Assembly: GCA_014904845.1 (NCBI GenBank)
Contig: MU119459.1
Coordinates: 1-64,000, forward strand
From: Acephala macrosclerotiorum
Taxonomy: Eukaryota > Ascomycota > Leotiomycetes > Helotiales > Mollisiaceae
Reading direction: 5' to 3'
DNA length: 64,000 nt
Within the stretch, counting starts at the first letter, position 1. Every line of letters begins with the position of its first letter. A program made the position numbers and the translations under genes. Of the stretch, positions 22,179 to 33,193 are shown piece after piece. The notes beneath the pieces were generated by a model, which did not search any database, was not told the origin of the DNA, and saw nothing but the letters and a program-made list of their open reading frames with translations.

Positions 22179-24787
22179 CTTGCCGGATTGTGGTGCTCAA
22201 CGCACTCTGACTGTATCGAGGAACCTGGGGTAAGATGATATGTCAGACTCGATACACCCCTCCCCCTTCAGTAAGTGTTATATAGTAGTTCGCAGATGTC
22301 CTGATGGTCTTGGAGATGGTTGGCGTTGATGTTGAATTAATTCGTGCGAGGTAGGCAGCTACAAGGGAATGCCCAGGCCCGATTGCGTATGCAGCAAGGT
22401 GTATATCAATGGAGGGACTTACAGATATCAGGTCTCGACGCGTCCAAGGTGCTCAAGACGTGTTATAACAGTCGCATACAGCCGCAGTATTGAATTCGTG
22501 GAAATGTTGGTGGGTGGCTGATTGTTGTGCTCGACGCGTTGGTGGGCGAAAGGAAAGAAGTGGTGAGGAAAGGTTTGAGAAGCTGGGTTGGCAGAAATCG
22601 GGAGAGGCTAACAGGGGTTGCGATTCGACGCTAAGAGCGGACACCTCGTTAAATCTGGCGAAGGGTTGGGTTTGGAGAACCACACAACGAACTTTCGAAC
22701 GACAGCTACACGAACAACAAATACGATTTACAACACCTTCTTGCACTCTACGAGAAGCTCTGGATGAGCTCTATCTAACAAGTACTCATATATGCATAGT
22801 TTACGGCAGTTCCAAAAGTCGCTATGCAATATAGAAAAATTGCATAGGAGTGGGACGAGAAACCACGAATCTCCTCGAATTTTCAAAAGGGGTCTCTACC
22901 GAGGGACTCAAATTGTTCATCTATCAGACGCGATGGATCGGTTTGAATATCTTTCAGGCCTTTCAGAAAGCGTAAGATTGTGACATTATGTTGTTGTTGT
23001 GGAGTCGTGGTGCTACATTTTGACCTTGTTGACATCGCAAGGAGTCCTCTCCATTAGGGGGCGCTCTTGGAAGCGAAGCGATGCACCTCAGAAGGATTGC
23101 GCATGGCCTTCTCGCGATTGTGGACCTAGTGCCAAATTCTTGTTGTTCTGTTGACGACTGATTGCTCGGGTCCAGGAATGCCATCAGTCTGACAGCGGTG
23201 GGCAAAAAAGCAGTGCCACGTCTCTCTTCGAGGCGAGGGAGCCCTTCCACATTAAGGAATTAGCGCCACACGTGATCGCTTGCTAGCAACCTCAGTCCCC
23301 CCTCAACCCTCAAATTTTCGCCCGTGGATTAGCTCACCGCAACTCGCGAGCATCGAACTTTGCTTGTGCACGAACGTTCCATCAATTTCGGTACACTTAC
23401 AAGATCTCATAGTACGCCTGTTACTGTTGTTTGCACATGGTCCCTCCTCAAAGGCTCTTTCCGGGATTAAGCTTCACGCGACTGCCGCTCTTCCCGAGCA
23501 GCCTCTTTCTCCTTGGTTCCGGGAGCTGCGATCATGATTCTGTGGCAAAATAGGACCCATCACTTGTAGCTTGAAGATGCACTTGCTTCAAGATTCGGAA
23601 TCTGAAGCTACTAATAGTGACTGCAAGATAGCATGCCAAGTGTTCTCAATAAATCTTGCATTGCTAATTGCCTCTCTTGCCAAATAATATCCAATTGATG
23701 CACTTCTATTTAGTCGATGTTCAGCTTTGCGTTGTTCTGCAGGGGCAGTTCTCATGCTGCCGACGATATTTCATTGCATGTATCCATCACTGACTGGGTC
23801 CGATCAGACCCCAGTGCCGAGGGTAGTTAGTTCATTCTGTATTTTTGTATATCTTTCACAGCTAAGAATCATGATTCATGTTATTAAATTGCTGTGACTC
23901 AAACCTTGCAAAGCCCAATGATTCACGATCGGGGAGCATCATAACATGGACTGACTGTAATGAATCTGCGGTGCGTGCAAGAATGGCACATGCCACTGTT
24001 GGTCAGTCACAGCAACTCCTAAATCGCCAAGCCATTACCCTCTTGAACTTCTAATAGCTTTACATTGATATAGTATCCTCTCTGTTTTTGGACAGTTCAG
24101 CAGGAACCTCTGGTAAGTCACGAAGAAATTCCGCCTACACTCGCATGCTGCATCGCCGTCGAAGTAACCGCATTTATAGCTGGGGTTGCAGTGATCCTCA
24201 CGTTTCATTATCTCCATTGTCCAAAAATGCTTTCCCCTTTCGATAGAACAATGTTGAACATCAGCGCCGCTGTTACATTGTTTGGGTACTGCAGTGAAAC
24301 CCAAGAAGAGCGAGTGTGATTCCAAGGGTGTCACGTGAAACTGCTTTTGTCTCACAATTTTCAGGCTCAGCAAGCTGAACGTATCATGCACTGCCTTTGT
24401 TCGAGGAAGTGTACCTGGAGGTCAATTATCGCGAGTCATAGCTTCTAATTGTGGGTGGCATTACATCTCGAACCACAAGGTTTTCTCGTTGGCTGCCAGT
24501 AATGGAAGTCAACGCCAGAACCGATAATGTTGGAAACGATTCAGCCGCAACTCTGAAAAAAATCGACCAGGACTGAAGCTAAAGTTGAGAGCTATCAAGT
24601 TTGTTAACTTAATTTTCGGCTCCACAAGATGTTCCTGAGGTACCAATAAATTCTTCTCAAAGCCAGTGACGGCGCTCCTCCCCCAGCGTATCAGCCAATC
24701 AGCGCTTAGAGTTCGGAGCCATGAAGCTCACAGAGGGAAAGGCACTGACTGATCTATGACGTAAGAATTTAAAGATATTTATTTCTA
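22179..24787. other. Gene-free stretch, part of a 4-kb gap
   Basis: The first few hundred bases upstream of ITC1 should contain its promoter. Further on there are only short frames (the longest, 114 codons at 22490-22834, has no domain). No RNA gene or repeat was recognised up to the MITE at 24788. Confidence 0.5.
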
Positions 24788-25034
24788 CGGAGGTACAGCG
24801 GTTAAGTATTCATATGGCGCTAGCAGGGTCTGAACTTTGCCCCTTTTGCATCACAATCACAACGCATCTCCAAAACATAAAAGCTAAATAGGTGTATAGT
24901 GCTTCTCCTAAGGATCATTTTACTGTTTCAATAAAGTCTTTTTATTAAGTATAGCGAAAGTTATAACGTATTAAAATCATATGTAGCGTTCAGACCCCTG
25001 TCTGTTGTATAAATATTTGACCGCTGTACCTCCG
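24788..25034. mobile_element. 247-bp MITE with Tc1/mariner-type ends
   Basis: The two ends are inverted copies: inward from each side they read CGGAGGTACAGCGGT, followed by an imperfect stretch (YAARTATTYATA) and a further match (CAGGGTCTGAAC against CAGGGGTCTGAAC) out to about 60 bases. Each end is flanked directly by TA (24786-24787 and 25035-25036), the target duplication of Tc1/mariner and pogo/Fot1 elements. Most differences between the inner arms near the ends are C/T or G/A. There is no coding sequence, so this is a non-autonomous element. No transposase with matching ends occurs in the window. Confidence 0.82.
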
Positions 25035-26034
25035 TAGGTTCTCATTTCGTTCTACTCCTCATCGTTTAGCTTTTCGTTCGTTCTGCCTGCGTCTCCACGT
25101 TCTCGAAGCGTCGGATGTCGCCATCCAAATGATCCGTAGCAGAGCTCTCTCCAAGCCCCAGTCAGCCCCAGTCAGCAGCTGTATTCATCGTAAAACCCAC
25201 AATTCGCCTTGAAAGTTTATTCCCCCCAGCTGAAATCCTTTATCACGGAACTTCGCATCTCCGTTGATCTCATCTCTGAAACCATGCTGCTCCACTTAAC
25301 CTCGGTACTCAGCCACGTGACCCCTGCAACATCGCGCTACTGGCACTGACAATTGCCAATGTGGCAATTGGTGATCTGGGATCTAATCTTCACCGAGCCT
25401 GCACTCCAGATTCACCCCGATGCCTGCGTAGGTACCAACATGTTTGAAGTCTAACCAAAAATGCCGAAATGATTGGCCATGCCGTTTCGTCGGCCGCAGC
25501 TAACGGCCACACACATGCTTCGTAAGCGCGCGATTGTTCTTCTATTTCCAATCTTCGGTCCTTGGCCTCCCGCCCAGCCTCGCTTGTTTCAACATTTTTA
25601 TTCATAGAATTTTTGTCGCTCTCTGGCGCTTTCTGGCGCTTTCTGTTTCTCCTTTCCCACGTCGCCACGACGTTGATTTTACTGTCAAGTGCAGCACAGC
25701 ACAATAAAAAGAATCATAATGATTGGCTGCAAATGATCATTTCTCGATATCGGCGGGAGATACGAATAAGCTCAAGGATAAGCTTCGTCCTAGCTCTCAC
25801 GATACCCTGCGTCTGTGCGTTTGATTGATCCTCCTCGATTACTTTCTCTCCCGCGGACATGGCGCGCTATCAGATCCCGGGCTAGCAGATTCCGGCCTAC
25901 CATCTGCAGCCACACATCCCCAAGGTAGCACCAGGCTGTGCATTCGTGCAAGCGCCATGACCTTTACTCGATCTAGACATTGTTCTTGATTACAGTTTTA
26001 AATCTACAGGAGAGTGTCGCTTCTGTTGGTCGGG
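25035..26034. other. Gene-free stretch upstream of the cupredoxin gene
   Basis: No supported gene. Short frames at 25390-25704 (minus) and 25562-25828 (plus) overlap each other and show no domain. Confidence 0.5.
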
Positions 26035-26040
26035 TATAAA
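26035..26040 (+). promoter_or_regulatory. Putative TATA box of the cupredoxin gene
   Basis: TATAAA lies 143 bases before the start codon, in a GC-mixed context and followed by a pyrimidine-rich leader, as in many highly expressed fungal secreted-protein genes. Confidence 0.5.
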
Positions 26041-26182
26041 GCCATGCTTCGTCCCAAGTATCTTTCTCAGATTCTGTCCGTCACATCTGCACTTTAATAC
26101 AGCATCCCGTCATCTTTGAGCCTCATTCCTTAGTCACGATCACTTTGAAACGGTCTTTTGTTATTCCAGAACGTCTATCATA

Positions 26183-27024
26183 ATGCGTCTCTCTTCAGCC
26201 AGTCTCATTGTCGCGGCAGCCTCTGTCAGCGCCGAAACCATTCAAGTGGCCGTTGGACAGAATGGACTCACCTTCTCACCCAACAATATCACAGCCGCTG
26301 TCGGCGATTCGGTCGAGTTCTCATTCTTCCCCAAGGTACGTCTCACTCCTATCCACGCCACACGTCCCATCTCATCTTCTCCTCCCACACAAGCTGACAA
26401 CCCGCACAGAACCACTCCGTAACCCAATCCTCCTTCACCGCCCCCTGCCACCCCCTCGCCAACGGCTTCTTCTCTACCTTCCAACCCACAACCTCAGAAT
26501 CCGCAAACACATTCACAATCCTCGTCAACGATACCAAGCCCATCTGGCTCTACTGCGGCCAAACAACAGGAAACCACTGCCAATCCGGCATGGTAGCATC
26601 AATCAACGCTCCGACAACCGGCAACACCCTCGCCGCCTTCACCCTCCTCGCAAAAAACGCTACCACTCCATCCACCTCCCCACCCGGAGGTGTTGCTGGC
26701 GGAATTCTTAAAGTCTCCTCCTCGAACTCGAACTCGACTTCGGATTCCAGCTCAAGCTCGAGCTCGGTGGCAGAGAAGACTGTCACAGCAAGCATCACCA
26801 CCACAGTCACGTCGCTAGTGACGAGTGGAGGATCAAGCTATACGACTACATATGGAACGACTTATGGTACTACTTATACTACGCCTGTTGCTGCTGGTGC
26901 GACCGAGTCAGGATCAAGCACGACCTCTGCGGCGAAGTCTACTGGGACGAATGGAGCCAATGGACTGATGGTGAATGGGGGGATTGCTGGTGCTGCTTTG
27001 GTTTTCGCTTTGGGTATGTTGTAG
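26183..27024 (+). CDS. Extracellular cupredoxin-like Ser/Thr-rich GPI protein, 255 aa
   Basis: Exon 1 is 26183-26335 and exon 2 is 26410-27024; the 74-base intron starts GTACGT and ends CACAG. The signal peptide is MRLSSASLIVAAASVSA. The cupredoxin domain follows: VGQNGLTFSPNNITAAVGD, VEFSFFP, then NHSVTQSSF, APCHPL and WLYCGQTTGNHCQSGM. These supply the His, Cys, His and Met positions of a type-1 copper site. The C-terminal third is Ser/Thr-rich with TTYGTTYGTTYTTP repeats and ends in a hydrophobic GPI-type tail (GGIAGAALVFALGML). Such proteins sit on the fungal cell surface, and most have no demonstrated redox role. Confidence 0.88.
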
Positions 27025-27570
27025 GGCATCTGACCTAGGGGGAGAGGGGAAGGGATGATTGGGAGGTAAGGGAGGTGTAAAATTGTAGGATTGGAGTTGG
27101 TGTATTTTTATTGCTTGGTGTTGTGGTTATATTTTGGCTTGTAGTCTGTTAGCATCAAAGCGAATAACATCTTTGACCTCACACTCCACTTTCTTTGAGC
27201 TTTTACTACGTATTCATCACAAAGTAGCCAAGCGGCACCGATTGCTGTTCTTATTTCGCCACTCACTCAAACTTTCGGGGCACGGTTCAAAAGCCACGAA
27301 GTCAAATTTCTATCCAGCAATCAGTGTACCCTACCAGAGTTACCTGACCACTCGAACCTCCCAAATGCAACACAAAACATATCCCACTACCCAGCAAGCG
27401 CCATTCAGCCCCCGAAGGACATAGAGGGAAACCTGTCAAAACAGGACAAAACCTCTATGACTTGCATCCAAAACCCAAAGACAGGTGAGTACTACCGAGC
27501 CACAAACTTCAAAGACTTACGCAGAGGACAGAAAGTGCAGTCGACAAGTCCAGATAATGCCCAGGCATAC
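27025..27570. other. Convergent 3' region
   Basis: The cupredoxin gene (plus) and the eIF5A gene (minus) end toward each other. A 96-codon plus frame at 27134-27424 has no support. Confidence 0.5.
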
Positions 27571-28146
27571 CTAGTCATCATTCCCAGCCTTCGCATCAAC
27601 GCACATCTCCTGTCCCATCGCCGCAAGAATCGTCACGCTCACCGGCCTATCCTGCGCTAGCAGCATCTTGATCTTCTGTCCCACCTCACCCTCCGGAACC
27701 CTAACATCCTCCTTCTCACCCCCCTCCCCAAAAAGGCTCAAAAACCCATCCCTATCAACATAACTAACATCCCACTCCGTCTTCCTCACAATCGGCGCTT
27801 CCATATTATGCGAACTTGGATGAGAATCTTCGACAAGCGCGGCGGTGAAGATGTCGCGCCCTTTGAAGGTGCATTTTGCGTGGCCGTGTTTGCCGGGTTT
27901 GGCGGTGGTGATTTCGAGGATGCGGCAGGGGTGGGATTTTAGGATGGCGTAGCCGCCTTTGCGGAGGGCGGAGGCTTGGATGGGGTAGGTGAGGGAGGCT
28001 TCTGCGTTGCCTGTTGCCTGGGAGATATGTCAGTATGTGGTTGGGGTCTTGGAAGAGAGGTCTGGAGAGGAGGAGGGGATGTTAAGAGAAGAAGGGGAAG
28101 GAAAGTAACATACCTCAGCAGCGTATTGATCTTCTTCAGAAGACAT
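27571..28146 (-). CDS. Translation factor eIF5A, divergent form, 159 aa
   Basis: Exon 1 is 28146-28114 (MSSEEDQYAAE) and exon 2 is 28017-27571, joined across a 96-base phase-0 intron (GTATGT...CCCAG). The protein has the eIF5A plan: TYPIQASALRKGGYAILK, PCRILEITTAKPGKHGHAK with the lysine normally made into hypusine (PGK-HGHAK), GRDIFTAALVEDSHPSSHNM, and a C-terminal OB-fold (DGFLSLFGEGG, PEGEVGQKI). eIF5A helps ribosomes through difficult peptide bonds and aids termination. The length is normal. The loop reads TTAKPGKHGHAK instead of the near-universal TSKTGKHGHAK, and the strands after it also differ. This may be a paralogue or fast-evolving copy rather than the main eIF5A. Confidence 0.9.
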
Positions 28147-29200
28147 ATTGATTGTTGGTATTGTTGTTTATTTGGTTGGTTGTATGCCTAGTTCCTAGGA
28201 ACGGAACGCGAAGTTTCTCAGGAGCTCTTGTCTTGAAGTGTATCTTCTTGACATTTGCGGTTTGGGACTCGAGTTTGTTATGGAGGAGAAAAGAAGAGAA
28301 GATGGAACGAGCGAAGGCCTGTTATTAAAGCTCTCTGTGCTAGAGATTTGGATGCGAACTGGACCGAATCTTCGAGCTAAGCCGATTCTGTCTCGCCGGA
28401 AGGCACCAAGGACTCCGGAATGACGCTCACTCTGAAAAGAAAAATACAGCAAGAGCCGCATATTGCCAAGATACGAGAGTGACATGGTCCAGAGAGGTAT
28501 TCGTTGCTGCAGGAGGAAAGAGCATGGGATAGGACAGGGCAGACGGCCCACGCACGTGACCGTTTCATTTCCAAACCGACTTGATAGTGGGATGACCCTC
28601 GTGCCTCGCGCCATGCCCTGCCTTTGACGACTTGAACTTTGAAATGATATAAAGCTTTTAATCGCACCGGCTCCGCCGGCGCGAGTAGAAGCGTTCCCCC
28701 CCTACAACCCCCCCTACGTAAAGCTGCTCTACGGGGAGCGCTAAATGCCAAAAGCGACACATCTTGGCGTTTCTTGGCAAAACCTTGGCGCAAAAACGTG
28801 CCGCAAATATCACGTTTTATTATGTAACCTCAAGGTAAAACCATTTTTCCCTAGCGGGATACCTTTAACTATCGTCAAAGGCACTATCGTCAAAGGCAAA
28901 GTCTAATTGGAAACCACTGTCTTGGCTACCTCCCAAGCATAATGCAACAGACTTTGTGCTCCTCTGTCATGGCTGGGAATCATCAGATGTAACTTTGAAG
29001 AAAACCCAGAAGCTAGGTCACGCTGACTTACATAACCCAAGCTATGTCTCGAAGCAATTTCACGATCGGAGAACCTTCTTCTCTCCTCGACCAAATCAGA
29101 AGCATCGCCCCTCTCTACTCTAACCGAAACCATGAAAAATACGACGGGTCATCCCTTTCAGGCTGTCTTACTGTTGGAAAAACAGGTAGGATTCCAATAT
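28147..29200. other. Gene-free stretch
   Basis: The eIF5A promoter should lie in the first few hundred bases. A 16-17 base unit (ACTATCGTCAAAGGC) is repeated in tandem near 28870-28902. No gene is supported. Confidence 0.45.
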
Positions 29201-29330
29201 AGTTCACGTGAATGATGATGATGATGATGATGATATTAGTTTTGCGTCCGTAGAGCTTACGAAGTAAGACTCTTGACCTCCCGAAGGGTATAGAGACGTG
29301 CTAAGCTTACGGGAATTATATTACAAAGTC
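29201..29330. repeat. Dispersed repeat, copy 1
   Basis: The block contains an (ATG)n run at 29211-29235, then TTTTGCGTCC, GACCTCCCGAAGGGTAT, GACGTGCTAAGCT and GGAATTATATTACAAAGT. The same series occurs at 36631-36729, and partly at 37425-37488. It begins next to the palindrome AGTTCACGTGAA (29201-29212), and a similar AGTTCACGTGAAC occurs at 29668-29680. The repeat has no coding sequence and is probably an old mobile-element remnant. Confidence 0.6.
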
Positions 29331-30224
29331 CATATCTACAGAGAGAGCAAAACCACAAGGGGAAAAAGGCTCTCTCTTGCAAATAGTCCCGGGTCTCTGA
29401 TCCCGCGGTATTTCAGCTCCCTTGTAACAACCTCTTAGAAAGCATTCCATGCATAATACAACAGTTCTTTTGGTTATCCCCCGTCAGTTGAGGAAGTCCC
29501 AGCTCGGCACCAAATCCTTTCAATCAAGTAGTAGCCAACCCCCCAACCAAGTAGCAGCTCCCAATAGACTCCTCTGTCCTCCCATTGTGCCGTCCAACAG
29601 TCGAGTAGATGTCCTTAAGTTGCCTCTGCAAGGAATCCTCCGCCCGTCTCTTAGCCTGAGAGGTAATAGTTCACGTGAACAGAGCACGGCGGATACGTAT
29701 CACAGGGCTAGCTTCGTATGAGCTAATCCAATGATAGTGTATCCTATTGTGTCTCTTTCCTTATCTAAGGAGGGACTGCTCAATATATGGGAATAGCTGT
29801 CTCGTGCAGTGCTTCGTACGAGACGCATATCGTCTCACCAAGTGCACCAGCGCACCTCGACACGTGATCTGGCATCTCGAACCACGTTCCTCGCGACACT
29901 TACCGGGCTGCCACCATTGCAAAATGCTCTCCCACGCAGCCTCGCCAGCTGGAAAGGTTCGTCTTTGCGCCCCCAACTCGATGCAACCAAATGAGCACGG
30001 TGGCTGATTTCCTCCTATTGTCAAACAACACAGGTCGCCACCATGTGCTCCTCTGGGAAGCACTTTATATTGTAGTAGTCGTTCTGGTTCAGCTCCATAT
30101 CCTCATTCCTCGTATCTCTTGTTTCGACATACAAACACTGTCATGTTTATAACGTCTCCACCTCCACAATTTTCGACATTCTTCTTCGCAGCACTATAGC
30201 ATTCGCTCACGGTTGTCGCTTGAA
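29331..30224. other. Gene-free stretch
   Basis: No supported gene. It contains the second AGTTCACGTGAAC palindrome (29668-29680) and overlapping short frames at 29747-30063. Confidence 0.45.
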
Positions 30225-32048
30225 ATGGCTATTACAAGCCTGTCGCAAAGTCAGGCGATCCAGGTTGAACCCCGCAGTCTTCGCTCAGTCTCCTGGACCA
30301 CAGCCCAACTTGAGCGTACATGTAGCAAGATTCTTCTCTTTCTCCCATGTCTGGTCACTACAATTATCAGCTCGCTTTTGATTGCCAGCGTTGTTTGTCG
30401 CTGGACAGTCCCAGGAAATATGTACCAGTTGGTCAATCACGATCGAGCAAGTGTTCAGATAGCAGTTCAAATTATCGCCGGCCTTCTGGGTTTGGCACAA
30501 GTCAGTACTCTGCGCAACTTGATCAACTATTCTGCTCGACACATGTTTGTTCAGCGAAGACTCACTTTAGATGAGCTCGGATTCTACAACGCTCTCACAA
30601 CATTACAAATCAACTGGGCTTTGCCAAAGCTCAAACTTTTCACACCTGTCATCACTGCCGCTGTCGCCCTGGGACTGTCTGCTTTCTGGGCCGGGGCGTT
30701 GACGCTTATCAATGTGGTTGTCGTAGATAAAGAACCTTCATCTATTTTGGTATCTAGGTACAGTAATGAGACCACGAATCTTTGGCAGCAAGGGCGGTAC
30801 CTGCAGAACACCCCTATGCTGCAGACGGTTCTAGGGTCGTTCTCCTACGGACCGCAGCGCGATTGATATGCTTTCTTCATAAACGATGGATCCGCTGCTT
30901 CAAGCCTCGATGGTGGACCTCAATCCTTCAAGAAAGGTGATAATACCAACTATACATACTATGGACGATCATATGACATGGATTCATCTGTCGGGCTTGT
31001 CGACGAAGGTTTCAGCAAAATCCAGCAACTTACATCCTATACATACAGCGAACTCGGGTATCAATCGGACTTCACCTGCATGCGAAACGGATCTTCTGTT
31101 TCCGAATTCGTTCAGATCACTGGCACTAGCACAGGTGGAATACCCGTCATCTACATTTTCAGGTCTTCGTCGCCGATCTCGTCGAAAGTAGATGGAGGCT
31201 ACCGTGTTGCTGAGCTTAATGGTAGCAATAACATTAGGACAGCAAAATCATGGATAGACAACACAATTTGGATGGTAGACTATACCAAACCTTACGCATA
31301 CCTGGACATCCAAGCGATGGGAGGATATACGCAATTGAAGAACATTCAGTGCATGGGTCGCTTCATCCCGACACGGTTCTCCGTGCATGTTGATGTTGTT
31401 CAGCGCCTTATCAATGTCACGCCAGTAACTACCCAGGATGTAGACAATGTAGACAGCACTGGCGTCCTCGCATCCCAAGCCGGAGACTCGTTAGCCGCAA
31501 TGTCGTTCATCAGCACCAACTCTTACACTCAAATTCTCGGCAACATGCTCCAAAACAACATCTTCAATGTGAAGAAGCAGGGCACAGGCGAGATGGACGA
31601 GGAGCTAACTCTCTGTGGGACAGCAGAGAGTCTTCAAGCGCTCGCAGACTAAGCGCTCTTCAGCATGAGCTCTACTCAGTTAATGATAGCGAACAACACA
31701 ACATCCACACTAGTCACGGCAAGTATGCAGGCACTTCGAATTGGGAAGCCCATTTTCATATACGCTGGGGCTGCCGTGAACGCGCTCTTGGTTCTCATCC
31801 TCCTCGCCCAGGCGATCTGGACACGACTTTGGGATGGATTACCCAGATTCAACTTCTCAGATGTCAAAAGCGTCATAGTAGGAACGTCATATAGTGGCAC
31901 CCAGATTGCTGAGATTGTGCGGGATGCCCACTGCCGTACGGGAAGCGTCTGGTCAGGAGAAGCGGATGATAGAGTCGCGGGGAATATACCCGTGAATCTT
32001 GCGCGAGGAACGGGTGGCTTGGCTTTGATTGTCGCATTGACTGGGTAG
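30225..32048 (+). pseudogene. Large fungal membrane protein gene with two in-frame stops
   Basis: A single frame of 608 codons runs from the ATG at 30225 to the TAG at 32046. It is broken only by TGA at 30864-30866 and TAA at 31650-31652, with no frameshift. The N-terminal part has membrane segments (LLFLPCLVTTIISSLLIAS; LFTPVITAAVALGLSAFW). The middle is a long, probably external domain with N-glycosylation sites (GNDTNYTYYGRSYD-like stretch, NGSSVSEF). The last part has another membrane segment (PIFIYAGAAVNALLVLILLA). This layout resembles large uncharacterised fungal multi-pass proteins. Each stop is one C-to-T step from a sense codon (CGA; CAA). The gene is probably dead but little damaged. 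Confidence 0.65.
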
Positions 32049-33193
32049 CCCTCAGCGGCTTGGAACTGAATGGGACTATCTAAGATGATTTCCTGGATCA
32101 GAAAGCTGTTCAGGTTGGGCAATTTCCTCCCATGCTCAGGAAAGAACTGAAGGTGCATCTACGCTGCAATGACGGTATGAACTTCAAAAGGTCTGCCTGA
32201 CGGCCCATCGCTGAGTGGCACTCCATCCACTATACCATCTAGTCTGCTCTCTCGCGCATGATACCCAATGCCTTTACAAATCCCAATTGCTCCTGTGCTG
32301 CAGTTCTGATTCCTGTATATTTTGACCCCTCTGATCACTGCGATATTGAGCTTGCTGTTTTGCAGCGATGAGCACATCATCAAGGATGCTGAAGAACTCC
32401 TTGAAAGCTTCTTCAATACGATGGAAGCGACGAATGTAGTCATCTATCGCCTTACGCCTATCATCCTTGGAGGCATCTCCTAGTCTGTGTGGTAACTAGA
32501 AGCTAAAGTTGTCCTGCCCAATCTCAGTGGCTGCCGAAGGTAGCCAATTTCTGGTCAACAACGAGCCTAGATAAAATAAAATAAAAATTAAATATGAAAA
32601 AATAAATTATTAATAAAGATAATATAGTAGAAAAAGAATAATTTTATATATCCACCAGTGCTGAGTGCATTTAACATTAGCCACGGTAGTACAAGGAAAG
32701 CATCAACAGCCCGATATCTTCATCGATCTCAAAGTCCCCTAGATAACAGACGAGCCGCGCTAACATACACTGACGTCAATCAAAGATCAATCAGTATGCC
32801 CAATTGAAGATGTCACATTTGCCCGCTGTTTCTTTTGGACACCAGAACTAAGGTCTTGAGGCGGGGTTAAATAACGGGAAAATCAACGCAAAACTCCACT
32901 TCCCACAGGGTAAGATTAGCGTCGTTGGAGCAGAGTCGGGCTAATGAGCTCAGAACGACGAGAAACACCGTCGCAGCTGTTCGCGTCGATCCCCTTCTGT
33001 CGTGACCCCAGTTTCGTCAACCATAGACGACAGTTGCTTTCCTAGCATCCACTTTGCGCTCTATTATTTGCGTTTTTATACAGAACCATGAATACTTTTG
33101 AGATTAGCTATAATATACTAGGAGCTATGTTTAAAGGTACGAACCTCAATCTCAGCTTCAGTTTCGCCATAGTTCCCCACGTCAAGACCGTCT
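32049..33193. other. Gene-free stretch with a small AT-rich patch
   Basis: The patch at 32572-32660 is almost pure A/T. The rest shows only short frames. The last part is downstream of MGS1, where an alternative frame (about 33100-33230) stays open but cannot be joined with confidence. Confidence 0.5.
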
